From the NCBI GenBank assembly GCA_018372435.1, contig JAHAJA010000036.1, positions 1-43,482 on the forward strand: DNA of 43,482 bases, given 5' to 3'. This DNA is from Clostridiales bacterium (lineage in GTDB: Bacteria > Bacillota > Clostridia > Lachnospirales > Lachnospiraceae). Position numbers and translations under genes: made by a program. Of this stretch, positions 1 to 8,245 are shown piece after piece. Positions within the stretch are counted from its first letter, which is position 1. Each line of letters begins with the position of its first letter. A model generated the notes under the pieces. It saw nothing but the letters and a program-made list of their open reading frames with translations, did no database searches and was not told the origin of the DNA.

Positions 1-1
1 C

Positions 2-127
2 AGATCTTATAAACGACTGTTCAGAAAAGGTGAAAAAGCAGTTATTTTGGAATTCACATTGATTTCATGTGGCTTTAACCTTTATAAATATCATAACAAG
101 AGGAACAGAACCTCGTTTGCAGCATAA
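2..127 (+). CDS. C-terminal end of a DDE transposase (partial)
   Basis: An open frame enters from the left edge and stops at 125-127, giving 41 residues. The segment GEKAVILEFTLISCGFNLYK followed by a basic YHNKRNR stretch resembles the end of IS1182-like DDE transposases, in which an acidic residue in the last conserved helix (here the E of ILEF) is followed by a G/A-F/Y-N-L-x-K-x-H motif. Only the tail is in view, so I cannot tell whether the element is intact or where its terminal repeat lies. It points away from the str operon, and the two are separated by a palindromic terminator. Family assignment is by recognition of the motif only. Confidence 0.55.
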   Translation, partial: RSYKRLFRKGEKAVILEFTLISCGFNLYKYHNKRNRTSFAA

Positions 128-218
128 AAATATGGCAGAACAAACTGCTTTAGAGCCTGTAATAAGAGAAGGCTTGGTTCGTATACTCATTTTTTCAAGA
201 GAAAGACAATAATAGATA

Positions 219-260
219 AAACAAGGTCACTCGCATCAGCTGATGTGAGTGACCTTGTTT
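219..260. terminator. Palindromic terminator between transposase tail and tuf
   Basis: A 21-bp stem (219-239 with 240-260) that is perfect except for one G-T pair and has essentially no loop. It is flanked by TTTATTT on the plus side and TTTTATC on the minus side, so it could end transcription from both directions. It lies 54 bases past the tuf stop and is the probable end of the str operon. Confidence 0.8.
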
Positions 261-313
261 ATTTGGGGAGTTTTTTTACAGCCCCTTTTTATATCATCAA
301 TCTACTCGATTAA

Positions 314-1501
314 TTATTCGATTACAGTAGCAACTTTACCAGAACCTACAGTACGTCCACCTTCACGGATAGCGAATGATAAACCTTGTTCCATAGCGAT
401 TGGGTGAATTAATTCAACTGTAATTTCTACGTTATCACCAGGCATACACATTTCAACACCAGCTGGTAACTCGATAACACCAGTTACGTCAGTTGTTCTG
501 AAATAGAATTGTGGTCTGTAGTTGTTGAAGAATGGTTTATGACGTCCACCTTCATCTTTAGTTAAAACGTAAACTTGAGCAGTGAATTTTTTATGGCATT
601 TGATTGTACCTGGTTTAACAAGTACTTGTCCTCTTTCGATTTCTGTTCTTTGAACACCACGAAGAAGTGCACCGATGTTATCACCAGCTTGAGCTTCATC
701 AAGAAGTTTACGGAACATTTCGATACCAGTACAAACTACTTTACGAGATTCTTCTTTGATACCAACGATTTCAACTTCTTCATTTACATGAAGTACACCA
801 CGTTCAACACGGCCTGTTGCAACAGTACCACGTCCAGTGATTGAGAATACGTCTTCGATTGGCATTAAGAAAGCTTGATCAGTAGCACGTTGAGGATCTG
901 GAATATGAGCATCTACAGCGTCCATTAATTCCATAACTTTATCTCCCCAAGGACCATGTGGATCTTCAAGAGCTTTTAAAGCAGATCCTCTGATGATTGG
1001 ACAATCAGTGAAATCATACTCTTCAAGGTTTTCAGTGATTTCCATTTCTACTAATTCAAGTAATTCTTCATCATCAACCATGTCACATTTGTTCATGAAT
1101 ACTACGATGTAAGGTACACCTACCTGACGAGATAATAAGATGTGCTCTTTAGTTTGAGCCATAACACCGTCAGTAGCAGCAACTACAAGGATAGCACCAT
1201 CCATTTGAGCTGCACCAGTGATCATGTTCTTAACGTAATCGGCATGTCCTGGACAGTCAACGTGAGCGTAGTGTCTCTTTTCAGTTTCATATTCAACGTG
1301 AGAAGTAGAGATAGTGATACCTCTTTCTCTTTCTTCTGGAGCTTTATCGATATTTTCAAAATCTACAGCAGCGTTACCAGCAACTCTTTCAGAAAGTGTT
1401 TTAGTGATAGCAGCTGTTAATGTAGTCTTACCGTGGTCAACGTGACCGATAGTACCAATATTACAATGTGGTTTCGTTCTTTCAAACTTAGCTTTAGCCA
1501 T
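314..1501 (-). CDS. tuf: Translation elongation factor Tu
   Basis: EF-Tu delivers aminoacyl-tRNA to the ribosomal A site as a GTP complex. The 395 residues match the usual family length. The GTPase motifs are all present: GHVDHGKT at 19-26, DCPGH at 82-86, NKCD at 137-140 and SALK near 172. Domains 2 and 3 follow, ending in the usual GRTVGSGKV tail. The start has an AAAGGAGGACAC site upstream. It is the last gene of the str operon, 302 bases after fusA, and has its own near-consensus promoter in that gap, so it can be made in excess over the ribosomal proteins. The terminator at 219-260 follows. NKCD rather than NKxD with V or M is a normal variant. Confidence 0.98.
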   Translation of the reverse strand: MAKAKFERTKPHCNIGTIGHVDHGKTTLTAAITKTLSERVAGNAAVDFENIDKAPEERERGITISTSHVEYETEKRHYAHVDCPGHADYVKNMITGAAQMDGAILVVAATDGVMAQTKEHILLSRQVGVPYIVVFMNKCDMVDDEELLELVEMEITENLEEYDFTDCPIIRGSALKALEDPHGPWGDKVMELMDAVDAHIPDPQRATDQAFLMPIEDVFSITGRGTVATGRVERGVLHVNEEVEIVGIKEESRKVVCTGIEMFRKLLDEAQAGDNIGALLRGVQRTEIERGQVLVKPGTIKCHKKFTAQVYVLTKDEGGRHKPFFNNYRPQFYFRTTDVTGVIELPAGVEMCMPGDNVEITVELIHPIAMEQGLSFAIREGGRTVGSGKVATVIE

Positions 1502-1627
1502 TTTTAAGTGTCCTCCTTTAATATGCGCCCTTTGGGCTACAATACTGAATTCTCTATAGTGAGCCAGTTTACTGACTCTTGTTATAATCTTCTTACGAAT
1601 GTATAACCCATTGAAGATTATTGCCTC

Positions 1628-1659
1628 ATATCACTAATTATATTTCATATTAGTGATAT
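1628..1659. repeat. 11-bp perfect inverted repeat lying over the tuf promoter
   Basis: Arms ATATCACTAAT (1628-1638) and ATTAGTGATAT (1649-1659) are perfectly complementary with a 10-base spacer. The palindrome covers the spacer and -10 box of the tuf promoter, the position of a repressor operator. In RNA it could not fold from a transcript starting at this promoter, because the start lies within or beyond it. Confidence 0.6.
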
Positions 1660-1665
1660 TTTCAA
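1637..1665 (-). promoter_or_regulatory. Promoter of tuf
   Basis: On the minus strand, TTGAAA (1660-1665) and TATAAT (1637-1642) are separated by exactly 17 bases, a near-consensus housekeeping sigma promoter. The start would lie near 1630, giving a leader of roughly 130 bases before the tuf ATG. Confidence 0.75.
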
Positions 1666-1754
1666 GAAAAATTTTACGTAAATACAGTTTTAACAAGGTT
1701 CTTAGCACCTCTCGTATGAGAGATTTTGTCACTTATAGTCAACTTATATTTACT

Positions 1755-1778
1755 CTCACTTGGCATTAGCCAAGTGAG
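1755..1778 (-). other. Hairpin in the fusA-tuf gap
   Basis: A perfect 10-bp stem CTCACTTGGC/GCCAAGTGAG with loop ATTA lies 26 bases past the fusA stop. No run of T follows on the minus strand, so it is more likely an RNA-stabilising or processing hairpin, or a weak attenuator, than a full terminator. A smaller 5-bp hairpin follows at 1709-1722. Confidence 0.5.
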
Positions 1779-1803
1779 GATTATTTATTGATTAATAAAT
1801 AAA

Positions 1804-3921
1804 TTATTTACTCTTAGCAGCAATAACTTTTTCTTGAACTGATTTTGGAACTGGTTCATATTTTTCAAAGAACATAGAGTAGTTTCCACGTCCTTGAGTC
1901 TTAGAACGAAGGTCAGTTGAGTAACCGAACATCTCAGCAAGTGGAACATAACCTTTAACCATCTTACCTCCACCGATGTCTTCCATACCTTCAATACGTC
2001 CACGACGTGAATTGATATCACCAATTACATCGCCCATGTATTCTTCTGGCATAGTAACTTCAACTTTCATGATTGGCTCAAGTAATACAGCTCCACCCTT
2101 GTTCATAGCATCTTTAAATGCCATAGAACCAGCGATGTGGAAGGCCATTTCACTTGAATCGACTTCATGGTAAGAACCATCATATACTGTAGCTGAAACA
2201 CCAAGTACAGGGAATCCAGCAATGATACCAGCTTTAGATGCTTCTTCAATACCAGCACCAACTGCAGGAATGTATTCTTTAGGAATAGCACCACCAACAA
2301 CAGTTGATTGGAATTTGAATGTTTCTTCACCGTTAGGATCCATTGGCTCGAACTTAACTTTACAGTGACCGTATTGTCCACGACCACCAGATTGTTTTGC
2401 GTATTTACTATCAACTTCAACTGGTTTAGTGAATGTTTCTTTGTAAGCAACTTGAGGAGCACCTACGTTTGCTTCAACTTTGAACTCACGAAGAAGTCTA
2501 TCTACGATGATTTCAAGGTGAAGTTCACCCATACCAGCAATAATTGTTTGACCAGTTTCTTGGTCAGTGTGAGCACGGAATGTTGGATCTTCTTCAGCAA
2601 GTTTTGCTAAAGCTTCACCCATCTTACCTTGACCAGCTTTTGTCTTAGGCTCAATAGCTAATTCGATAACTGGTTCTGGGAATTCCATAGACTCAAGAAT
2701 AACTGGGGATTTTTCATCACAGATAGTATCACCAGTTGTTGTAAATTTGAAACCAACAGCTGCTGCGATATCACCAGCATAAACTTTATCAAGTTCTTCT
2801 CTCTTATTAGCGTGCATCTGTAAGATACGACCAACACGCTCTTTTTTATTCTTAGTAGCATTTAATACATATGAACCTGAGTTCATAGAACCAGAGTAAA
2901 CTCTGAAGAATGCTAATTTACCAACAAATGGATCAGCCATGATCTTGAATGCTAATGCTGCGAAAGGTTCTTCATCAGATGAATGTCTAACTACTTCATT
3001 ACCATCTTCATCAACACCTTTGATTGACTCAATATCAGTTGGAGCTGGCATATACTCAATAACAGCATTAAGTAATCTCTGAACACCTTTGTTTCTGTAA
3101 GCAGAACCACAGCATACAGGAATTGCTTTACAATCGCAAGTAGCTTTTCTAAGGGCTGCTTTCAATTGTTCATTAGTTGGTTCTTCACCTTCAAGGTAAG
3201 CCATCATTAAATCATCATCTAATTCGCAGATTTTCTCAACTAATTCACTTCTGTATAATTCAGCATCATCTTTTAAATCTTCTGGGATATCAGTTACTTC
3301 AATGTCTTCACCCTTATCATCATTATAGATGTAAGCTTGCATTTCAAATAAGTCAACGATACCTTTGAAGTCATCTTCTTTACCGATAGGTATTTGAAGA
3401 ATAATTGTATTTTTACCAAGTCTATTTTTGATTTGGTCTACTGCACCAAAGAAATTAGCACCTAAGATATCCATCTTATTGATGAATGCCATTCTAGGTA
3501 CGTTGTATGTGTCTGCTTGACGCCATACGTTTTCAGATTGTGGTTCTACACCACCTTTAGCACAGAATACACCAACAGCACCATCAAGTACACGTAACGA
3601 TCTCTCTACTTCTACAGTAAAGTCAACGTGTCCTGGTGTATCAATGATATTGATGCGGTGTTCTTCAGCACCTGGTTTTACATCAGTTTTATCGTGTAAA
3701 GTCCAGTGACAAGTTGTTGCCGCTGAAGTAATAGTAATACCTCTTTCTTGTTCCTGCTCCATCCAGTCCATAGTAGCAGTACCTTCATGAGTATCACCGA
3801 TTTTATAATTTACACCAGTATAATATAGGATACGCTCAGTTAATGTAGTTTTACCTGCATCGATATGAGCCATAATACCAATATTTCTGGTTCTCTCTAA
3901 CGGATATTCTCTTCCAGCCAA
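1804..3921 (-). CDS. fusA: Translation elongation factor G
   Basis: EF-G is the GTPase that drives translocation of tRNA and mRNA on the ribosome and takes part in ribosome recycling. The 705 residues are close to the family norm. G1 (AHIDAGKTT, about 17-25), DTPGHVDF and NKMD are intact, followed by the GELHLEI segment of domain III and the domain IV/V C-terminus. The start codon is TTG: an AAGGAGG site lies seven bases before TTG-GCT-GGA, and the protein begins MAGREYPLERTRNIGI, the normal EF-G start. It sits 213 bases after rpsG in the str operon, with a 21-bp perfect hairpin in between. Confidence 0.98.
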   Translation of the reverse strand: MAGREYPLERTRNIGIMAHIDAGKTTLTERILYYTGVNYKIGDTHEGTATMDWMEQEQERGITITSAATTCHWTLHDKTDVKPGAEEHRINIIDTPGHVDFTVEVERSLRVLDGAVGVFCAKGGVEPQSENVWRQADTYNVPRMAFINKMDILGANFFGAVDQIKNRLGKNTIILQIPIGKEDDFKGIVDLFEMQAYIYNDDKGEDIEVTDIPEDLKDDAELYRSELVEKICELDDDLMMAYLEGEEPTNEQLKAALRKATCDCKAIPVCCGSAYRNKGVQRLLNAVIEYMPAPTDIESIKGVDEDGNEVVRHSSDEEPFAALAFKIMADPFVGKLAFFRVYSGSMNSGSYVLNATKNKKERVGRILQMHANKREELDKVYAGDIAAAVGFKFTTTGDTICDEKSPVILESMEFPEPVIELAIEPKTKAGQGKMGEALAKLAEEDPTFRAHTDQETGQTIIAGMGELHLEIIVDRLLREFKVEANVGAPQVAYKETFTKPVEVDSKYAKQSGGRGQYGHCKVKFEPMDPNGEETFKFQSTVVGGAIPKEYIPAVGAGIEEASKAGIIAGFPVLGVSATVYDGSYHEVDSSEMAFHIAGSMAFKDAMNKGGAVLLEPIMKVEVTMPEEYMGDVIGDINSRRGRIEGMEDIGGGKMVKGYVPLAEMFGYSTDLRSKTQGRGNYSMFFEKYEPVPKSVQEKVIAAKSK

Positions 3922-4033
3922 GGGTTTTCCTCCTTAAAATAATCAGTGTTCTCTCTTACATTTTCTCACAAATATGCAAGATAGCAAAGAAGATACGGGT
4001 ATCTGCTTCGCTTGGTCAACTGTAACCTAGTTT

Positions 4034-4080
4034 TATTATAACCTCTTACGTAACCAAAAGTTACGTAAGAGGTTATAATA
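4034..4080 (-). other. 21-bp perfect hairpin between rpsG and fusA
   Basis: Arms 4034-4054 and 4060-4080 are perfectly complementary over 21 bases with loop CAAAA on the plus strand. The stem is much longer than a typical terminator and lacks a T tract on the minus strand, where AAACTAGG follows. It may set the rpsG/fusA expression ratio by RNA processing or partial termination, or be a small mobile palindrome. Confidence 0.7.
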
Positions 4081-4134
4081 CATGTTATCGGCTTATTCAG
4101 TCGATATAGAATCCCTGCAATTATGCAGCGAATC

Positions 4135-4605
4135 TTACCATCTGTAGTGAGCAAACGCCTTGTTTGCTTCTGCCATTTTGTGCATATCTTCTTTTTTCTT
4201 AACAGATGCACCAGTATTGTTAGCTGCATCAAGAATTTCGTTTGCTAATCTTTCTTCCATTGTTTTTTCTCCTCTTTTACGAGAATACAATGTAATCCAA
4301 CGAAGAGCTAACGCTTGTCTTCTATCTGGTCTAACTTCGATTGGTACTTGGTAAGTTGCTCCACCGATACGTCTAGCTTTAACTTCAAGCACTGGCATAA
4401 TGTTGTTCATAGCTTCTTCGAATACTTCAACAGCATCTTTTCCAGTTTTTTCTGCTACTTTATTAAAGGCTCCGTATACGATCTTTTGTGCAACACCTCT
4501 CTTACCGTCTAACATAATGTTATTGATAAGCTTTGTTACAACCTTGTTATTGTATAATGGATCTGCTAATACATCTCTTTTTTGAACATGTCCTTTACGT
4601 GGCAC
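4135..4605 (-). CDS. rpsG: 30S ribosomal protein S7
   Basis: S7 nucleates assembly of the 30S head by binding the 3' major domain of 16S rRNA and lies near the E site. The 156 residues match the usual bacterial length and begin MPRKGHVQKR. The start codon is GTG, with AAGGAGGGAAGCACC immediately upstream, so translation starts at 4605. The conserved core (RRIGGATYQVPIEVRPDRRQ in the middle, RWITLYSRKRGEK after it) is intact. It is second in the operon, 220 bases after rpsL. A 7-bp hairpin lies just before its ribosome binding site. Confidence 0.98.
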   Translation of the reverse strand: MPRKGHVQKRDVLADPLYNNKVVTKLINNIMLDGKRGVAQKIVYGAFNKVAEKTGKDAVEVFEEAMNNIMPVLEVKARRIGGATYQVPIEVRPDRRQALALRWITLYSRKRGEKTMEERLANEILDAANNTGASVKKKEDMHKMAEANKAFAHYRW

Positions 4606-4629
4606 GGTGCTTCCCTCCTTAATACGTGT

Positions 4630-4647
4630 TTATCGGAATCCCGATAA
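4630..4647 (-). other. Hairpin just upstream of the rpsG ribosome binding site
   Basis: A perfect 7-bp stem TTATCGG/CCGATAA with a 4-base loop ends about 11 bases before the AAGGAGG of rpsG. This position would let it affect initiation of S7. S7 is the autoregulatory protein of the str operon in Escherichia coli, but similarity to that site was not established. Confidence 0.4.
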
Positions 4648-4825
4648 GTACACTTGTTAATTCATCGGTACTCACATATTGTGTCAATTACAAATAACAT
4701 CTGCAATTGTTTTTCTGTGTTCGTAACCAGTTTAATATATTGTCACCTGCAACCTACAGGAATAAACTCATTAATCCGGCACCTTTTGAATCAGAAAATT
4801 GCGATAATGTGGTTACTTATGATTC

Positions 4826-5254
4826 TTATTTAGCGTCTTTTGGTCTCTTAGCTCCATATTTTGAACGAGCTTGGCGTCTCTTAGCTACACCTGCTGTATC
4901 AAGTGTACCTCTAACGATATGGTATCTAGTACCTGGTAAATCTTTTACTCTACCACCTCTGATAAGAACAACACTATGCTCTTGTAAGTTGTGGCCTTCA
5001 CCTGGAATATAACTAGTTACTTCAATTCCGTTAGATAAACGAACTCTGGCAATCTTTCTAAGCGCTGAGTTAGGCTTTTTAGGAGTTGCTGTTCTAACTG
5101 CTGTACACACACCTCTTTTTTGTGGTGATGATGTGTTAGTAGTTTTTTTGTTTAATGAGTTGAAACCTTTTTGAAGTGCTGGAGAAGTTGATTTCTTCTC
5201 TATTGTTTGTCTTCCTTTTCTTACCAATTGATTAAAAGTTGGCATTCTTTTCAC
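4826..5254 (-). CDS. rpsL: 30S ribosomal protein S12
   Basis: S12 lies at the decoding centre and controls accuracy; streptomycin-resistance changes occur in this protein. The 142 residues begin MPTFNQLVRKGRQ after the ORF's own MKR. The conserved TPKKPNSALRK and YIPGEGHNLQEHS segments are intact, with lysines at the classical streptomycin positions. It has an Gram-positive-type insertion in the N-terminal third compared with the 124-residue E. coli protein. AGGAGGTGAAAAG precedes the start at 5254. It is the first gene of the operon, and no L7Ae-like gene precedes it, unlike in many Firmicutes. Confidence 0.97.
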   Translation of the reverse strand: MKRMPTFNQLVRKGRQTIEKKSTSPALQKGFNSLNKKTTNTSSPQKRGVCTAVRTATPKKPNSALRKIARVRLSNGIEVTSYIPGEGHNLQEHSVVLIRGGRVKDLPGTRYHIVRGTLDTAGVAKRRQARSKYGAKRPKDAK

Positions 5255-5344
5255 CTCCTGCGGTAATGATGTTTTTTCTGTGGTTGCTGTTTTTATCAGC
5301 TTTAGCGATACAAGTTACTATACTAGTAAAATGCACACTAGATG

Positions 5345-5373
5345 AGTATAATTCAAAGTTTTCGACTTGTCAA
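5345..5373 (-). promoter_or_regulatory. Promoter of the str operon (rpsL)
   Basis: On the minus strand TTGACA (5368-5373) and TATACT (5345-5350) are separated by 17 bases, almost a consensus promoter. It gives a leader of about 85 bases before rpsL and shows that the str genes here are transcribed independently of rpoBC. Confidence 0.85.
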
Positions 5374-5418
5374 GGGCTCATAAATAAAATTTATAGTATT
5401 TTGCCCTTTAATAAAGAC

Positions 5419-6456
5419 TTAGCTATACGCCTTTACGACCGCTGATATGATCACTAGACCTAGCGGACCTAACAAAAAACCAAGAATACCGAATAACTCA
5501 ACTCCGATTACCATGGCCATCAGCAGATAAACTGGTTTGATTCCAATCCTATCCCCTAGCAATTTAGGTTCTAAGAACTGTCTCATTAGTTCACAAATAA
5601 AATAAATTGTAATAATCACCGTAGCATGCAAAATATCCTTTGACAACAGCTCTATTATAGCCCATGGTATCAACACGAGTCCACAACCGACTGCTGGTAG
5701 TGCATCCAAAAGTGAGATGAGAATACCAATTAACAGTGCGTACTTATTCTTTATAAGAAGTAAGCCACATGTCATAATTGCCGCACTTATCATCATTATA
5801 ATAGCTTGTGTCTTTAAATACGCAATACCCGTCTCCGATAGTTTGCCAGTTACTTTATGAATATCTTCATAAAAACGTGACTTTTCATAAAAACCCTTAT
5901 ATTCATCATAGTCCTTCATCATCATTAGTACTCCGATAAATACGATAATAATTTTACCAATAATATTTATCATTAAGGCTGCAATACCTAAAGACCGTTG
6001 CGTGATCATAGGGACCATCTTCTCCTGGACCCCCACAACAAACTTAGCACCATTGCTATATAGGAAATCGAATACCTGTCCTTTCTCTAGACTGAACAGC
6101 CTGTCACAACTACCAGATACCTTTTGTAATCCACTAATAATCACCTCTTGATAAATGGGCATATTCATTATTAGACTACTAATCTGCTCAATCAATTTCT
6201 TCGCTAAGAAAAATAACGCGGTACCTATTATGCTCACCAATATAATTAATAATATTGTAGTACTAATCATCTTTAACATCTTAATTTTGTTATATAACCA
6301 GTCGACAACGGGACGTAACAGCTTAGTAAAAAAATAAGCCAATATAAAGGGAACAAACATAAGCAAGGCATAACGAAAAAAAAGATACACCACTATACTT
6401 GTCCCTATTATTAATAATACTGTCTTTATCTTAGTGCGATTCGTATCTTTTTCCAC
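5419..6456 (-). CDS. AI-2E-family membrane protein, YtvI-like
   Basis: A polytopic membrane protein with about eight hydrophobic segments, of the AI-2E transporter/sporulation integral membrane protein YtvI type. The family contains proposed exporters and sodium-proton antiporters, but the substrate here is unknown. The frame stays open to 6585, but its first residues there would be encoded by the terminator of the preceding gene. A GTG at 6456 preceded by AGAGGTGTAATT gives MEKDTNRTKIKTVLLI, leading straight into the first membrane segment, so I chose that start (345 residues). The C-terminal half has the family's GxxIGIxPVYLLxxM-type pattern (DRIGIKPVYLLMAMVIGVEL). It shares its strand with the RluA-type gene upstream but is separated from it by a terminator. 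Confidence 0.8.
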   Translation of the reverse strand: MEKDTNRTKIKTVLLIIGTSIVVYLFFRYALLMFVPFILAYFFTKLLRPVVDWLYNKIKMLKMISTTILLIILVSIIGTALFFLAKKLIEQISSLIMNMPIYQEVIISGLQKVSGSCDRLFSLEKGQVFDFLYSNGAKFVVGVQEKMVPMITQRSLGIAALMINIIGKIIIVFIGVLMMMKDYDEYKGFYEKSRFYEDIHKVTGKLSETGIAYLKTQAIIMMISAAIMTCGLLLIKNKYALLIGILISLLDALPAVGCGLVLIPWAIIELLSKDILHATVIITIYFICELMRQFLEPKLLGDRIGIKPVYLLMAMVIGVELFGILGFLLGPLGLVIISAVVKAYS

Positions 6457-6566
6457 AATTACACCTCTGCCACTTATCATCATACCTATTGCTACACTTC
6501 CATATATAGTGTCTGCAATTTCGTACAAATTATGTGACAAAAGCGCTAATTTTCTTGCTTTCTTAC

Positions 6567-6594
6567 AAAGAAAAAGCAGACCCAAAGTCTGCTT
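6567..6594 (-). terminator. Terminator of the pseudouridine synthase gene
   Basis: On the minus strand an 8-bp stem AAGCAGAC/GTCTGCTT is followed by TTTTCTTT. It begins 10 bases past the stop at 6604. Confidence 0.85.
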
Positions 6595-6603
6595 AGCTTC
6601 ACG

Positions 6604-7350
6604 TTATAGATCAAAATGCTTAAAAACTCCATCCTTTGGGCTTGCATCAAAATGCATTCTTTTCTTTGATATCGGATGGGTGAATGCTAACGTATGCGAG
6701 TACAATCCTACATTGGCCCATCTCATATTCGGGTTTTGTTTCTGTCGATCTATGAATGAGTTGTTGTATTTTGTATCTCCCCATAATGGCATTTGATTTC
6801 CCGCCATCTGTGCGCGTATCTGATGATGTCTTCCCGTCTTAAGTGTAACCTCTATTAAAGTTACCGGATACCCCTTCTCATCCTTAGACACTACTAGAAC
6901 TTGATAAAATAGCACTGCCTTCTTTCCATTTTTATCCTTTGCATTCGTAATCTTTGATGTATTCGTTCTTGCATCTTTTACTAGATAGTCTACTAACTCT
7001 TCTGCTTCATTCCCTAACTTATCAGATAAGTCCTTATCTACGACAGCATAATACTTCTTCTCCATCTTTTGAAGTGGATTCTTGCCACCTTCTTCTCCAC
7101 TGACTTGACTACTTAGAGATTTTGCTGCAACAGGTGTTTTAGCAAAGACCAAAACTCCACCTACTGGTCTATCCAGACGATGAATTAATCCTAAATAAGG
7201 TTCCTTTTTCTCTGTTTGCTTCTCATACAGATAATTCTTAAGCTCATTCACCATGTCAACGTCCATAGATCGATCACTCTGCACTAACATACCCACAGGT
7301 TTTTCGCATACTAAAACATGGGAGTCTTCATATATAATAGGTATCTTCAT
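6604..7350 (-). CDS. RluA-family pseudouridine synthase
   Basis: It converts uridine to pseudouridine in rRNA or tRNA. The family motif HRLDRPVGG (57-65) contains the catalytic aspartate D60, and KTGRHHQIRAQM later supplies the conserved RxHQIR segment of RluA proteins. At 248 residues it is short and has no N-terminal S4 RNA-binding domain, so the target nucleotide cannot be predicted. AAGGAGAGTT precedes the ATG at 7350. It stands alone between the inverted-repeat element at 7379-7550 and its own terminator. Confidence 0.9.
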   Translation of the reverse strand: MKIPIIYEDSHVLVCEKPVGMLVQSDRSMDVDMVNELKNYLYEKQTEKKEPYLGLIHRLDRPVGGVLVFAKTPVAAKSLSSQVSGEEGGKNPLQKMEKKYYAVVDKDLSDKLGNEAEELVDYLVKDARTNTSKITNAKDKNGKKAVLFYQVLVVSKDEKGYPVTLIEVTLKTGRHHQIRAQMAGNQMPLWGDTKYNNSFIDRQKQNPNMRWANVGLYSHTLAFTHPISKKRMHFDASPKDGVFKHFDL

Positions 7351-7378
7351 AACTCTCCTTACTTAATCCCTTAAACTT

Positions 7379-7550
7379 AGGAAATTGCCAAACTCTTTGT
7401 AATGGCGATAGACATATCAATGTGATTTTATGTCTGTCGTTACTGTTTGGTGAATTGTATGTGTAAGGCATACAATTTTATCCAAATTGTAGTAGACAGC
7501 CTTAAAACGCAGATATGTTGTCGCCATGGAGAAGAGTTTCGCAATTTCCT
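7379..7550. repeat. 172-bp imperfect inverted repeat (MITE-like or large hairpin)
   Basis: The outer ends AGGAAATTGC (7379-7388) and GCAATTTCCT (7541-7550) are perfect inverted repeats. Complementarity continues imperfectly inward through AAACTCTT, ATGGCGA, CATATC, CTGTC and TTTGG to CATACAATT near the centre. Nearly the whole gap between the response regulator stop and the pseudouridine synthase is therefore one long foldback. The best match is at the tips, as in miniature transposable elements. No clear target-site duplication was seen. Confidence 0.7.
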
Positions 7551-7555
7551 ATCCC

Positions 7556-8245
7556 TTATACTTTAAATCGGTATCCAACGCCCCAGATTGTTTCGATATA
7601 TTGAGGTTTTGAAGTGTTTAATTCTATCTTCTCACGTATCTTCTTGATATGAACAGTTACTGTTGCTATATCTCCAATAGACTCCATATCCCAGATTTCT
7701 TGGAATAACTCTTCTTTCGTATATACATGATTAGGATTTTGTGCAAGAAATGTTAACAAATCAAACTCTTTCGTTGTAAAGATTTTTTCTTCCCCATTAA
7801 TATATACACGTCTAGCAGTTTTATCGATCTTAATACCACGAATCTGAATCATTTCATTTTCCTTTGTACCAGTTCCAATTAATCTTTCATATCTTGCTAG
7901 GTGTGCCTTCACTCTTGCTACTAATTCACTTGGACTAAAAGGTTTTGTCATATAATCATCCGCTCCAAGTCCAAGCCCACGAATCTTATCAATATCATCT
8001 TTCTTTGCAGAAACCATAATTACAGGAATATTCTTTTCTTCTCTTATCTTCTTACAGATTTCGAATCCGTCCATATTCGGAAGCATAAGATCTAATATAA
8101 TTAAATCATAATCCTCCGCAATAGCTCTCTTAGCACCTTCGTCTCCAGAGGATTCAATATCTACTGAAAATCCACTTAATTCAAGATAATCCTTCTCTAA
8201 TTCTGCAATTGCAAGTTCATCTTCAACTATTAATATTTTACTCAT
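7556..8245 (-). CDS. OmpR-family response regulator
   Basis: A two-component transcription factor of 229 residues. The receiver domain (1-115) has the acidic pocket (E8-D9-E10), phosphoacceptor D52 in LDLMLPNMDG, S79 and K101 in TKPFSPSEL. The C-terminal winged helix (about 130-228) has the OmpR/PhoB pattern ending YIETIWGVGYRFKV. The start overlaps the stop of the histidine kinase by four bases (ATGA), so the two are translationally coupled and are cognate partners. The target genes are not evident from the sequence; homologues with this layout often control envelope or antibiotic-stress genes. Confidence 0.95.
   Translation of the reverse strand: MSKILIVEDELAIAELEKDYLELSGFSVDIESSGDEGAKRAIAEDYDLIILDLMLPNMDGFEICKKIREEKNIPVIMVSAKKDDIDKIRGLGLGADDYMTKPFSPSELVARVKAHLARYERLIGTGTKENEMIQIRGIKIDKTARRVYINGEEKIFTTKEFDLLTFLAQNPNHVYTKEELFQEIWDMESIGDIATVTVHIKKIREKIELNTSKPQYIETIWGVGYRFKV

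Noticed and set aside
3966..4232. 88-residue open frame overlapping the 3' end of rpsG
   Set aside because: It reads through the 21-bp hairpin in another frame and has no family resemblance.
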